Positions 1 to 8,157 of a stretch of DNA of 22,985 nucleotides are shown piece after piece; the stretch's first letter is position 1, and every line of letters starts with the position of its first letter. The stretch lies in NCBI GenBank assembly GCA_022448645.1, contig JAKVBZ010000005.1:130695-153679 (forward strand), read 5' to 3'. The notes below the pieces were generated by a model. It saw nothing but the letters and a program-made list of their open reading frames with translations. It was not told the DNA's origin and ran no database searches. A program made the translations under genes and the position numbers. This DNA comes from Pirellulaceae bacterium (GTDB taxonomy: Bacteria > Planctomycetota > Planctomycetia > Pirellulales > Pirellulaceae).

Positions 1-1158
1 GTTCTTTACTCTGCGGCGGAAGAAGCACTCCTTGCATTCGCAGAAACGTGTGGGATCCCTGTCGGTGAAACTTTCGCCGGCAAAGGGGCCATCCCTGGTA
101 CCTCAGCCTTGTCACTGGGAGGTGCCGGCGTCACCGGCACTGAGGTTTCCGGCAAGATGATGAGTCAAGCCGACCTGGTCATCTGCATCGGCACACGATT
201 GACGGACTTTACAACCGGTTCGCACTCGGCTTTCAACCATCCCGAGGTCAAATTCGTGGCGATCAATGTTTGTGGACATGACGCCTACAAACTGGGCGCT
301 GTCCCCGTTGTCGCAGATGCCCGCCAAGCGCTTGTCACACTAACTACGGCAGCGGCCGAAGCGGGAATTCGTCCCCACGAATCTTATCTACAAGAAATCG
401 CAGATGCCAAACAGTCTTGGCAACAACTGCTTGAAACCGAAGTCTTCGTGCAGCATTCTGGCGAGATGATGAATCAGCTGCATGCCATCAAAATCGTCAA
501 CGATAACCTCCGTGCCGGCGACACGATCATCGCAGCTGCAGGTGGACCCCCAGGAGACCTTCATCAATTGTGGGATGTCGGCGATCGACGGCACTGTCAC
601 CTCGAGTTCGGCTACTCTTGCATGGGATACGAAATCCCTGCCGGACTAGGAGTTCGGATGCATCAACAAGGTGGCGAAGTCTATGTATTCATCGGGGATG
701 GAACCTACCTGATGAATCCAACCGAGCTGGTGACAGCCATGCAGGAAAACCTAAAAATTACTCTGCTCATTGCTGACAACCACGGCTACCAAATCATCCG
801 TCGCTTGCAGATGTACCGCTCCGGAGTCAGTTTCGGCAATGAATTCCGGGCTCGAAATGACGCCAATCTTCTCGAAGGAGATTATTTGCCAATCGACTTG
901 GCCAAGAATGCCGCAAGCATGGGAGCGCAAACCTGGAAAGTCTCGACACCCGAAGAATTGAACACAGCCCTGGACGAAGCACGTCAGGCCTCAGGTTGCT
1001 GTGCGATCGTCATGGAGATTGAAAAACACCGATACGGCCCTCCGTCCGGAGTCTGGTGGGACGTTGCGTCAGCAGAAGTCTCCGAAGACAACATCACCCG
1101 TGAAGCCCGTGCAGACTACGAACAGGGACGCGCCGAATTCCAACGATTCTACTACTAG
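1..1158 (+). CDS. iolD: IolD, trihydroxycyclohexane-dione hydrolase (3' part)
   Basis: C-terminal 385 residues of a thiamine-diphosphate enzyme; the frame is open from base 1, so the 5' part lies outside the window (IolD proteins are usually about 620-640 residues, so some 240 are missing). IolD hydrolyses 3D-(3,5/4)-trihydroxycyclohexane-1,2-dione to 5-deoxy-glucuronate in myo-inositol catabolism in the cytoplasm. Visible signs are the central-domain stretch GVTGTEVSG and GTRLTDFTTGS, then the TPP/Mg motif GDGTYLMNPTELVTA followed by IADNHGYQIIRRLQ, which matches IolD better than acetolactate synthase. The tail contains the IolD-like GPPSGVWWDVA. A start codon within the visible part (TTG at 109) would cut into a conserved domain and is not real. 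An iolE-like gene follows after 32 bases, supporting an inositol operon. Confidence 0.9.
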   Translation, partial: VLYSAAEEALLAFAETCGIPVGETFAGKGAIPGTSALSLGGAGVTGTEVSGKMMSQADLVICIGTRLTDFTTGSHSAFNHPEVKFVAINVCGHDAYKLGAVPVVADARQALVTLTTAAAEAGIRPHESYLQEIADAKQSWQQLLETEVFVQHSGEMMNQLHAIKIVNDNLRAGDTIIAAAGGPPGDLHQLWDVGDRRHCHLEFGYSCMGYEIPAGLGVRMHQQGGEVYVFIGDGTYLMNPTELVTAMQENLKITLLIADNHGYQIIRRLQMYRSGVSFGNEFRARNDANLLEGDYLPIDLAKNAASMGAQTWKVSTPEELNTALDEARQASGCCAIVMEIEKHRYGPPSGVWWDVASAEVSEDNITREARADYEQGRAEFQRFYY

Positions 1159-1190
1159 ATCAGAAATCATTCATTGACAGGAAAACGATT

Positions 1191-2078
1191 ATGGATATCA
1201 AAATCGGAAGCGCGCCAGATTCCTGGGGAGTTTGGTTTCCCGCAGATGAAAAACAAACGCCCTGGAAAAGATTCATGGACGAGATTTCTGAGGCAGGTTA
1301 CGAGTGGACAGAACTCGGGCCGCGCGGTTATTTGCCAGGCGATTTTGAAGTACTGAAAGACGAACTCGACTCACGCAATTTAAAAGTCTCTGGAACATTC
1401 ATCATGCCACATCTCGAAGACCGAGAAGCATGGCCCGAAATTGAGGATTGGCTCCGAGAAATCGGTGAATTGCTGCAAAAACTACAGGCAAAGTACGTGA
1501 TTGTTATCGACGATACTTATTCAAACCTGTGGACAGGAGAGTTGAATCGCGAAAAGAAACTGGACAATGAAGGTTGGGATGCGCTGATTGAGACAACAAC
1601 GAAAATCTGCCGTATCGCCCGCGACGATTATGGCCTGACCGGTGTCTATCACCCGCACGCAGAGACACATGTGGAATACCCAGAGGATATTGACAGATTT
1701 TTGAATGATACAGATCCGGATCTCGTCTCGGTCTGTTTAGATACCGGACATCATGCCTATCGTTATGGAGACCCTATCGAGCTGATGCGCAAATACCACG
1801 AGCGGATTCCTTATCTACATCTCAAGAGCGTCGATGGCGACAAACGAGAGCAGGTGAATCAAGGCGCTACCTCTTTTGCCGAAGCAGTCGCGGACGACAT
1901 GTTTGTCGAACCCCAGCTCGGTGTCGTCGATTTCCCAGCCTTTCGTGATTTACTTGAAGAAATCGACTATTCCGGTTTCTGCATTGTCGAACAAGACATG
2001 TACCCCGCTCCGTTTGACAAACCGCTGCCCATCGCCAAGCGGACACTTGAATACCTACGCGAGCTCGGGATGGGCTGA
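1191..2078 (+). CDS. iolE: IolE-like inosose dehydratase / sugar-phosphate isomerase family
   Basis: 295-residue TIM-barrel protein of the AP-endonuclease-2/xylose-isomerase family. The opening IGSAPDSWGVWFP and the segment TPWKRFMDEISEAGYEWTEL resemble IolE, which dehydrates 2-keto-myo-inositol to the substrate of IolD. Likely metal ligands are Glu158 (in HPHAETHVE), Asp184 (CLDTGHHAY), His210 (YLHLKS) and Glu267 (VEQDMY). The ATG is preceded by AGGA about 8-10 bases upstream. It lies 32 bases after iolD, so co-transcription is likely. The assignment as inosose dehydratase leans on that neighbour; another sugar-epimerase role remains possible. Just past its stop, a 25-codon coding-like stretch continues in another frame (see findings). 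Confidence 0.8.
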   Translation: MDIKIGSAPDSWGVWFPADEKQTPWKRFMDEISEAGYEWTELGPRGYLPGDFEVLKDELDSRNLKVSGTFIMPHLEDREAWPEIEDWLREIGELLQKLQAKYVIVIDDTYSNLWTGELNREKKLDNEGWDALIETTTKICRIARDDYGLTGVYHPHAETHVEYPEDIDRFLNDTDPDLVSVCLDTGHHAYRYGDPIELMRKYHERIPYLHLKSVDGDKREQVNQGATSFAEAVADDMFVEPQLGVVDFPAFRDLLEEIDYSGFCIVEQDMYPAPFDKPLPIAKRTLEYLRELGMG

Positions 2079-2155
2079 ACTACCGGTACGGCAACCGCGA
2101 TTTCCGGCTGAAGGATGTCTACGGTCGCGTCGTCGACGAGATCATCGCTTAGAAG

Positions 2156-4165
2156 CTATTCGTCCAATAATTCCCGGATAGCGCCAACCACATCCGACAC
2201 ATGTGGGACAATCGCCGCTTCTAATGACGGTGAATAAGGCGTCGGCGTAAAGACGCCAAAGAGACGTTTCACCGGCGCATCCAGATCGTCAAAGCCCGCA
2301 TCACCAATTTGCGCAGCAACTTCGGAAGCTAACCCACACGGTCCGAACGATTCGTCGACGACCAGTACCCGTCCCGTTTTGGACACCGATTGCAGAATCG
2401 CAGCAAGATCAAGTGGAGACGTCGTACGCGGATCAATAATCTCGATAGAGATACCTTCCTGAGCCAATTCATCAGCAGCTTTCAAGGCGTGATGGACCAT
2501 CATCGAAATCGCCACCACGGTGACATCGGTGCCTTCCCGAACAACCTTGGCCTGCCCAAAGGGAATCTCGTAGTGTTCTTCTGGAACAGGTCCCTTGATG
2601 GCCATCAACTCTCGATGTTCCAAAAACAGAACAGGATCGTCCACACGTAAGGCATGCGCGAACAGTCCCTTGGCATCATAGGGAGTCGCCGGCAGTACAA
2701 CTCGCAACCCCGGAATATGAGAAAACGGCGCGTGATAGATCCCCGAGTGGTGTGTTGCGGCCGAGTGTCCAATCCCCACACAGCCACGTAGCAGGACCGG
2801 CATTTTCAAACGGCCATTGCTCATGTATTGCATCTTGGCAATCTGATTCACCAATTCACCAAAGCCATCCAGAATGAAGTCGACAATCATGAAGTCAATG
2901 ATCGGGCGGGTGCCGGTCATGGCAGCCCCACAACCTAGGCCCATAAATCCACGCTCACAAATGGGAGTATCACACAGGCGATCGCCTCCATATTTCTCGA
3001 ACAAACCGTTCGTGGTGGTAAAATTGCCCCCTCGAATGCCAACGCCTTCTCCCATCACAAAAATGTCTGGATCTTCTGCCATGGCATAGTCCAGCGCTTC
3101 CAAGGTGGCACCCACGTAGGTCGTCTCACGGGAGGTTGAAGCAGGCAGCTGATGATTGTCCGATTCTTTTGGTCGCACATCCACTCTAGCGTAGACATGG
3201 TCAACCGCAGTCTCACCTGGAGGAAAAGGGCTGGCCTCAGCGGCTTGGTGAGACTGCTCAACCAAGTCACGCACCTCTTGGTCGACGGCATCTAATTCAT
3301 CTTCGGTAGCCAATCCTTCGTCGAGCAAGTGTTGGCGCATGCGGATGATGGGGCACTGAGTTTTCCAGGAATCCACTTCCTCTTTCGTGCGGTAGGTGAA
3401 ATCCCCCATGCCCTCGGAGTGTGCTCGAGTGCGATAAGTCTTGCACTCGATCAGACTGGGCCCTTCTCCATTCCGTGCCCGGTCGATTGCTTCGCCCGCT
3501 ACACGGTGAATCTCGAGCACATCGTTGCCATCCAATTCATAGCCATCAATCCCGTAATTCTCGGCACGTCGTCCGACATCAGGGATACCACTGGCATAGC
3601 TGAAAGGGACTTCCGTGGCAAATTGATTGTTTTCACAAACAAAAACGACTGGCAGTTTCCAGATACTGGCCATATTCAGGCCTTCGTGGAAAGCCCCATT
3701 GTTGACCGCCCCGTCGCCGAAACAAGCGACCGCCACATGATTTTTTCTTTGCAGTTTGAAACTGTAACCGCCACCACAAGCCTGTAAGATGCATGGCCCC
3801 ACAATGCCGCTGGTACCCATCAGTCCGATCTCGGGATTGAACAGATGCATGCTGCCTCCGCGCCCGGCAGAACAACCCAACTCGCGCCCGTACAATTCCG
3901 CGATCAATTCCTGCGGATGCAGGCCCTTGGCTAGCGCATGACCATGTCCACGATGCGTGCTAAAAACGACATCGTCGTTGTGGAGATGTGCAAAAACACC
4001 AGCTGCTACGGCTTCTTGACCGACATAAGTGTGACAGGCTCCATAAATCAGACCTCGCTGATGAGACTTGGCCAGCCGTTCTTCGGACTGCCGAATAATG
4101 TGCATCATGCGAAACAAAGAGATCAATGCCTGCTTATCAAGTGGTGTGGTCGTGTCGGTGGTCAT
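2156..4165 (-). CDS. Fused 2-oxoacid dehydrogenase E1 alpha-beta
   Basis: 669-residue fusion of the two E1 subunits of a thiamine-dependent 2-oxoacid (pyruvate, branched-chain or acetoin type) dehydrogenase, acting in the cytoplasm. Residues about 10-335 are the alpha part, with THRGHGHALAKG, GRGGSMHL and the TPP motif GDGAVNNGAFHEGLN leading to CENN at about 177-180. Residues about 365-665 are the beta part, with ICERGFMGLGCGAAMTG and the HHSG/PFSHIPGLRVV region. There is no lipoyl domain. The ATG at 4165 is chosen because the upstream extension, which reaches 4255, does not look like E1 sequence; a GGAG lies 16 bases upstream, further than usual. No E2 or E3 gene is in the window, so the partner and substrate cannot be read here. 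The gene converges on the inositol genes with only 77 bases between coding ends. Confidence 0.9.
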   Translation of the reverse strand: MTTDTTTPLDKQALISLFRMMHIIRQSEERLAKSHQRGLIYGACHTYVGQEAVAAGVFAHLHNDDVVFSTHRGHGHALAKGLHPQELIAELYGRELGCSAGRGGSMHLFNPEIGLMGTSGIVGPCILQACGGGYSFKLQRKNHVAVACFGDGAVNNGAFHEGLNMASIWKLPVVFVCENNQFATEVPFSYASGIPDVGRRAENYGIDGYELDGNDVLEIHRVAGEAIDRARNGEGPSLIECKTYRTRAHSEGMGDFTYRTKEEVDSWKTQCPIIRMRQHLLDEGLATEDELDAVDQEVRDLVEQSHQAAEASPFPPGETAVDHVYARVDVRPKESDNHQLPASTSRETTYVGATLEALDYAMAEDPDIFVMGEGVGIRGGNFTTTNGLFEKYGGDRLCDTPICERGFMGLGCGAAMTGTRPIIDFMIVDFILDGFGELVNQIAKMQYMSNGRLKMPVLLRGCVGIGHSAATHHSGIYHAPFSHIPGLRVVLPATPYDAKGLFAHALRVDDPVLFLEHRELMAIKGPVPEEHYEIPFGQAKVVREGTDVTVVAISMMVHHALKAADELAQEGISIEIIDPRTTSPLDLAAILQSVSKTGRVLVVDESFGPCGLASEVAAQIGDAGFDDLDAPVKRLFGVFTPTPYSPSLEAAIVPHVSDVVGAIRELLDE

Positions 4166-4317
4166 CGGTCTCTTGTGTAAACTCCTTCTCGTTTGCTCAG
4201 TGCTGTCGCCGATCGTGTTCAATAACCAAGAAATGTCGGTACGATAATACCACACACAACTTGTGCAGATAAGGTGTTTGGCAGAATGCCGTGTTTGCGT
4301 TACTGTTCTTCAAGTAG

Positions 4318-4370
4318 GATGGGCCCCTGGCGCGTCTCATTTGGCTTGGGCCGTGGCCCAAGCTACCAAA
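4318..4370. repeat. Pair of REP-like palindromes
   Basis: Two adjacent imperfect inverted repeats. The first pairs GATGGGCC with GGCGCGTC around a 3-base loop, with one mismatch and one G-T pair. The second, 4340-4370, pairs TTTGG and CTTGGGC with GCCCAAG and CCAAA, giving a 12-bp stem with a 4-base loop (CGTG) and a 3-base bulge. Neither is followed by a T-run on either strand, so a simple intrinsic terminator is unlikely. The shared GGGCC...GGCC core suggests a dispersed REP-type element; that needs comparison with the rest of the genome. Confidence 0.5.
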
Positions 4371-4412
4371 CCTTTGACCGAATCGCACTTAGAAAATGCT
4401 TCACGGCATTGC

Positions 4413-4450
4413 CCCAAAGGGGACGCAACATCCCAAAGGGGACGCAACAT
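4413..4450. repeat. Two-copy perfect 19-bp tandem repeat
   Basis: The unit cccaaaggggacgcaacat occurs at 4413-4431 and again, with no gap and no mismatch, at 4432-4450. Each unit starts with a small palindrome (CCC-AAA-GGG). It lies 15 bases past the stop codon of the dioxygenase gene. The function is unknown; it could be part of a dispersed intergenic repeat or a pair of binding sites. Confidence 0.85.
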
Positions 4451-4464
4451 AGAGACGTCACACG

Positions 4465-5439
4465 CTAGGCACAACGAGGATCACCTTGTCGCCAACGATT
4501 GAAAGTGACGTCGTTTCCTCCTGCCAACTGGTGCTTGGCTTCGCGCCACATCTCAGCCCATTCGGCAGCGTCGTTCAATTCTGACTCGGGATGGCATCGA
4601 CTGCGAGCCACAAAGCCGGGAAACCAACGTCGACCTGTCGGCTCTCCAGGAGGCTGATAGCGTAAATCAAAGCTCCAACGAATTCGATCGCTCATGTTCG
4701 GCGTGCCACAATGCCGTGTCCGTCGATGCATGAACAACACATCTCCGGGTTCCATCGGTAGCAGCACCTGATCGTCAGACATTAAATGCTCTGGAATGGC
4801 AAGCTGATTGAAGGCCAACGGATTGCGACTACGACAATGCAATTCGAGCCCCAGGCGATGACTTCCCGGAACCACGGCCAGGCAGCCATTCTCGGGTGTG
4901 CTATCGGTCAAGGGGAACCAAACGGTCAACAGATTCGTGTCGTCGGCATCTGCGGTGATCACACCGGCATCCTGGTGCCAGTCGATACGCCCAGTCAAAC
5001 CCGTCCGAGCCTCGTCGGGCAAACCGCTCTCTGGCAATTTCACACGTGTATGCTGCACAGGGTTGCAATAGATTTCTGGCCCAATGAACTGCTCTACCAC
5101 ATCTAACAATCTAGGACTTCGTAATAAGTCGAAAACAGCCGGTCCAGTATGGATCGGAGTTTCCTCCGTGATGTCGGCTTGTGGCAAAGAAATATCGAAA
5201 TGCGAATCGTATGGCTGCTTCGCCTCAAAAACACTGCGAATGAGACGATCGCCAAACGGCAGTTCAGCGTATTTCGAATGCAACAATCCTTGTCCGAACC
5301 ACCAGTCCACCAGTCCGTCGAGCAATTGTTCATACTCGTGGAGAACCGGTTTCAGGTCTTGTTCCCAATCCAGCACACCCCGGACGACAACGTAACCGTC
5401 TTCTTTGAACTTCGTAAGATCCGACGCCACTAGCTGCAT
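4465..5439 (-). CDS. Phytanoyl-CoA dioxygenase family protein (PhyH)
   Basis: 324-residue member of the Fe(II)/2-oxoglutarate dioxygenases of the PhyH family. The iron ligands are visible as H155-x-D157 in RIDWHQDAG and a distal His in the stretch MHRRTRHCGTPN (His243 best fits the usual H-x-x-x-x-N spacing). The following DRIRWSFDLRY supplies the Arg that normally binds 2-oxoglutarate. ENGCLAVVPGSH (183-194) is the usual family core. The ATG at 5439 is preceded by GGGAAG about 5 bases upstream. Substrates in this family are very diverse, so the hydroxylated compound cannot be named. The gene runs in the same direction as the E1 gene but 299 bases upstream of it, and is divergent from the PQQ-like gene. 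Confidence 0.88.
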   Translation of the reverse strand: MQLVASDLTKFKEDGYVVVRGVLDWEQDLKPVLHEYEQLLDGLVDWWFGQGLLHSKYAELPFGDRLIRSVFEAKQPYDSHFDISLPQADITEETPIHTGPAVFDLLRSPRLLDVVEQFIGPEIYCNPVQHTRVKLPESGLPDEARTGLTGRIDWHQDAGVITADADDTNLLTVWFPLTDSTPENGCLAVVPGSHRLGLELHCRSRNPLAFNQLAIPEHLMSDDQVLLPMEPGDVLFMHRRTRHCGTPNMSDRIRWSFDLRYQPPGEPTGRRWFPGFVARSRCHPESELNDAAEWAEMWREAKHQLAGGNDVTFNRWRQGDPRCA

Positions 5440-5593
5440 TACTCTTCCCGCTATGACACCACTTTTCAGAATCCTTCCGCCGATGTTCCTCAGCCGGCCA
5501 CAGGCACCACACAGGCGAACTTTCGCTCACCATTTTCTGCCCACAGTGCTACAAGTATCCTATATCGCCCTCCAGCAAACCAGCCCCATTTTC

Positions 5594-5602
5594 TGCTAGA
5601 AT
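5594..5602 (+). promoter_or_regulatory. Candidate extended -10 element
   Basis: The string TGcTAGAAT, an extended -10-like element, lies 75 bases upstream of the ATG of the PQQ-like gene in the spacer between two divergent genes. No good -35 box is seen at the expected distance, which is tolerable for extended -10 promoters. Planctomycete promoters are poorly defined, so this is only a candidate. Confidence 0.25.
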
Positions 5603-5676
5603 ACCTAACCGTACCGAGGTAATCATAACTCGCCTTGGTAAACACTTGGCGCACCTTCGAAAAGGATTCAATCACG

Positions 5677-6984
5677 ATGTCGCATCCACTAACAAAAGCG
5701 ACTATGTGGATAGTTGGAGTAGCAACCACCTGGACTTACCTGGCGTCTTTTTGTGCGCCGCTTCGCGCCGAAAACTGGAGTGGCTGGCGAGGTCCACGTG
5801 GTGATGGAACGAGCCTGGAGACGGATGTGCCACGTCACTGGACCGGCGACGAAAACGTGGCCTGGAAAGTACGGATTCCCGGTCAGGGTCACGCTTCACC
5901 GATCGTTTGGGACGATCTGGTCTTTATGTCCAGCTGTGACGAAGAAAAAGAAGAGCGCATCTTGCTTTGCCTTGACCGACAATCGGGAAAAACTCTCTGG
6001 CAAAGGGTTGTGGTGACGGCATCCCTGGAAACAAAACATCACCTTAACAGCCACGCCTCCAGCACTCCTGTGACGGACGGCGAACAAGTTTACGTGACTT
6101 TTCTGGAACCAGACGGCAAAGAAGTACCCGCGTTGAATGTGGGCAGCGATCGCATGGTTTCGAGTGGCAACATGGTCGTGGCAGCCTACAATTTGGCTGG
6201 AGAGCAACAATGGCTGGTTCGTCCAGGAGGTTTCGCCAGCGTCCACGGTTTTTGCAGTTGTCCCGTATTGTTTCAAAACCTGATCATCGTTAACGGCGAT
6301 CATGACGGCGACGCCTATATCGTGGCGCTCGACCGCACAACAGGAAACACCGTTTGGAAGGTGCCTCGCGAAAACAAAACCCGCAGTTTTGTAACGCCGA
6401 TTATTCGTGAAATCGACGGTCGGGTGCAGATGATGCTATCGGGAAGCCTAACCGTTACCAGCTATGATCCAGAAACCGGTAAACTACTCTGGTACATTGA
6501 TGGACCGACCGAACAATTTGTGGCTTCTCCTGTCTACGCTCAACAACTGCTCATGCTGACCGCTGGGTATCCTGAATACCACATCCTGGCCATCGACCCT
6601 ACTGGCAAAGGAAATGTCACCGACAGCCATGTCGTCTGGCGTACCACCAAGGGTGCCGGTTATGTCCCATCTCCCATCGCCATCGACACTTTTTTACTGG
6701 TAGCTACAGACGGAGGAGTGATTAGTTGTTTTGAGTCCGTAACTGGAGACCGATTGTGGCGAGAACGAGTAGGCTCACACTACAGTGGGTCTCCTGTGGC
6801 CGCCAACGGGTTGGTCTACTATGTCGCCGACGATGGCATCACGACCGTGATTCAACCAGGCGATGAATTCAACGTTTTGGCCACGAACGCACTGGGGGAA
6901 AACAGCTATTCGTCACCAGCCATCAGTCAGCAACAAATATTCATTCGCGGTGAAAAACATCTGTTTTGCATCGGTAAACAGTAA
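5677..6984 (+). CDS. Secreted PQQ-like beta-propeller repeat protein
   Basis: 436-residue protein with an N-terminal signal peptide (hydrophobic stretch from about residue 10 to 28, likely cut near LRA-EN), followed by WSGWRGPRGDG and repeated propeller blades of the form G-x-x-L-W (SGKTLWQRV, TGNTVWKV, TGKLLWYI, TGDRLWRERV). This is the PQQ-like/WD-type propeller common in planctomycetes; such proteins are usually called outer membrane biogenesis protein BamB by similarity, but most have no proven function. The start at 5677 is chosen over an upstream TTG (5635) because AAAGGA sits about 10 bases before it and the signal peptide begins there. No cytochrome c motif (CxxCH) is present, so true PQQ dehydrogenase activity is not indicated. 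Confidence 0.88.
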   Translation: MSHPLTKATMWIVGVATTWTYLASFCAPLRAENWSGWRGPRGDGTSLETDVPRHWTGDENVAWKVRIPGQGHASPIVWDDLVFMSSCDEEKEERILLCLDRQSGKTLWQRVVVTASLETKHHLNSHASSTPVTDGEQVYVTFLEPDGKEVPALNVGSDRMVSSGNMVVAAYNLAGEQQWLVRPGGFASVHGFCSCPVLFQNLIIVNGDHDGDAYIVALDRTTGNTVWKVPRENKTRSFVTPIIREIDGRVQMMLSGSLTVTSYDPETGKLLWYIDGPTEQFVASPVYAQQLLMLTAGYPEYHILAIDPTGKGNVTDSHVVWRTTKGAGYVPSPIAIDTFLLVATDGGVISCFESVTGDRLWRERVGSHYSGSPVAANGLVYYVADDGITTVIQPGDEFNVLATNALGENSYSSPAISQQQIFIRGEKHLFCIGKQ

Positions 6985-7066
6985 CCACTACCGCTGCAGC
7001 ACAAATTGATTACCATAGAACGTCATTCCTAGAAGACAGACACATCCATTCACGGAGACTTGATCC

Positions 7067-7906
7067 ATGCGACGTAATCGACTTCGAGAACTTCTACGCG
7101 ACGGGCAACCGAGCGTGGGTACACGAATCATGAGCCCCTGGCCAAGCGTCATCGAAATCGTTGGCCATTCAGGCATGTTCGACTACATCGAATTCGTTGC
7201 GGAATACGCACCGTACGACCTGCATTTACTGGACAACATTGGTCGTACCATTGAACTATTCCCACACATGACGGGCATGATCAAAATCGAACAAGACCCC
7301 CGCACACACATCGCCATTCGCGCTCTGGGTGCCGGTATCCAAAACGTACTGTTTGCCGACCCGCGTACGGTTGAGGATGTCCAGGAATCTGTCGCAGCGG
7401 TACGACCAGAAAGGCCTTCTTCGGGAGGTCGTCACGGAGTTGGTATGCGACGCGACGTCGGTATCGTGCTAGAAGCTGGCGCAGAAGCGTTTGCCGACGC
7501 GCTCGATGACGCCGTTGTGGCTATCATGATCGAAAAGGCTTCGGCTGTCGAAAACCTTGAAGCAATCCTGTCGGTACCTGGTGTCGACATGGTTCAGTTT
7601 GGCCCAGCGGACTATGCCATGAGCCTGGGATTGACGGGACAAATGAAGCACGAGAAAGTCCTCGAGGCAGAAAAATATGTCATCGAAACGTCTCTGCGGA
7701 TGGGCGTCGCCCCTCGCGTCGAGCTAAACGCTGCAACTGGTTTCGAGCAATATCTGGAGATGGGCGTCAAACACTTTAACATCGGTGTCGATATTCGCAC
7801 GCTCTATAACTGGTTCTGCGAGGCAGGCGCCACCATGCGGAATGCTCTCGGAGTCGAACCGCTTGCCGATCCAGCCGAAAGAGTTCAGCCGGTGTACGGA
7901 CGCTAG
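7067..7906 (+). CDS. HpcH/HpaI aldolase family protein
   Basis: 279-residue TIM-barrel of the class II HpcH/HpaI aldolase/citrate-lyase family. Seen are the RIMSPWP strand at about 20-26, the IKIEQDPRTHIAIRALGAG segment (72-90), the metal-binding Glu156 in AIMIEKASAVENLEAI, and Asp182 in VQFGPADYAMSLG. The usual catalytic His in the D/E-H motif appears to be replaced by Tyr47 (FVAEYAPYD), which makes the exact chemistry uncertain. GGAG lies about 10 bases before the ATG. It follows the PQQ-like gene by 82 bases in the same direction. An aldolase would fit sugar-acid breakdown near the inositol genes, but this is inference. Confidence 0.85.
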   Translation: MRRNRLRELLRDGQPSVGTRIMSPWPSVIEIVGHSGMFDYIEFVAEYAPYDLHLLDNIGRTIELFPHMTGMIKIEQDPRTHIAIRALGAGIQNVLFADPRTVEDVQESVAAVRPERPSSGGRHGVGMRRDVGIVLEAGAEAFADALDDAVVAIMIEKASAVENLEAILSVPGVDMVQFGPADYAMSLGLTGQMKHEKVLEAEKYVIETSLRMGVAPRVELNAATGFEQYLEMGVKHFNIGVDIRTLYNWFCEAGATMRNALGVEPLADPAERVQPVYGR

Positions 7907-8157
7907 ACTGTCAGCTGCTCATGGCGTGCTGCCTGTTGGCGGGTGCTGGATGCTCGGCCCTCGTTGCAGCAATACGTAGACCAGACCAAGATCGCGCCAA
8001 CTGTTGCCCAAACAGCGCAAGTGCCTCCAATGCAAGGTCACCCTGTCCGGCAAACATGAAGTGAAAACAACGAACGACATTTCGCCAAGACATACATTTA
8101 CTTGGTCCGGCCGACAGTCTCTACAAAACTCGGCTCAGAATTCAAACTGCATCAGCG

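Larger units (their letters stand above)
4166..4464. other. Non-coding spacer between two minus-strand genes
   Basis: About 300 bases without a credible gene. The part nearest the E1 gene (4166-4260) presumably holds its leader. The middle holds two adjacent hairpins (4318-4336 and 4340-4370), and the end nearest the dioxygenase stop holds a 19-bp tandem repeat (4413-4450). Frames open here are short and overlap on both strands, with no recognisable protein. Confidence 0.7.

Noticed and set aside
5677..6984. Interpretation of the PQQ-like propeller as a true quinoprotein alcohol dehydrogenase
   Set aside because: Too short and without cytochrome c motif or the usual dehydrogenase active-site features; only the propeller repeats are present.
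7921..8064. 47-codon frame on the plus strand with a lipobox-like start (LAGAGC)
   Set aside because: No ribosome site, immediately after the aldolase stop, and the rest of the peptide has no protein-like composition; probably chance.
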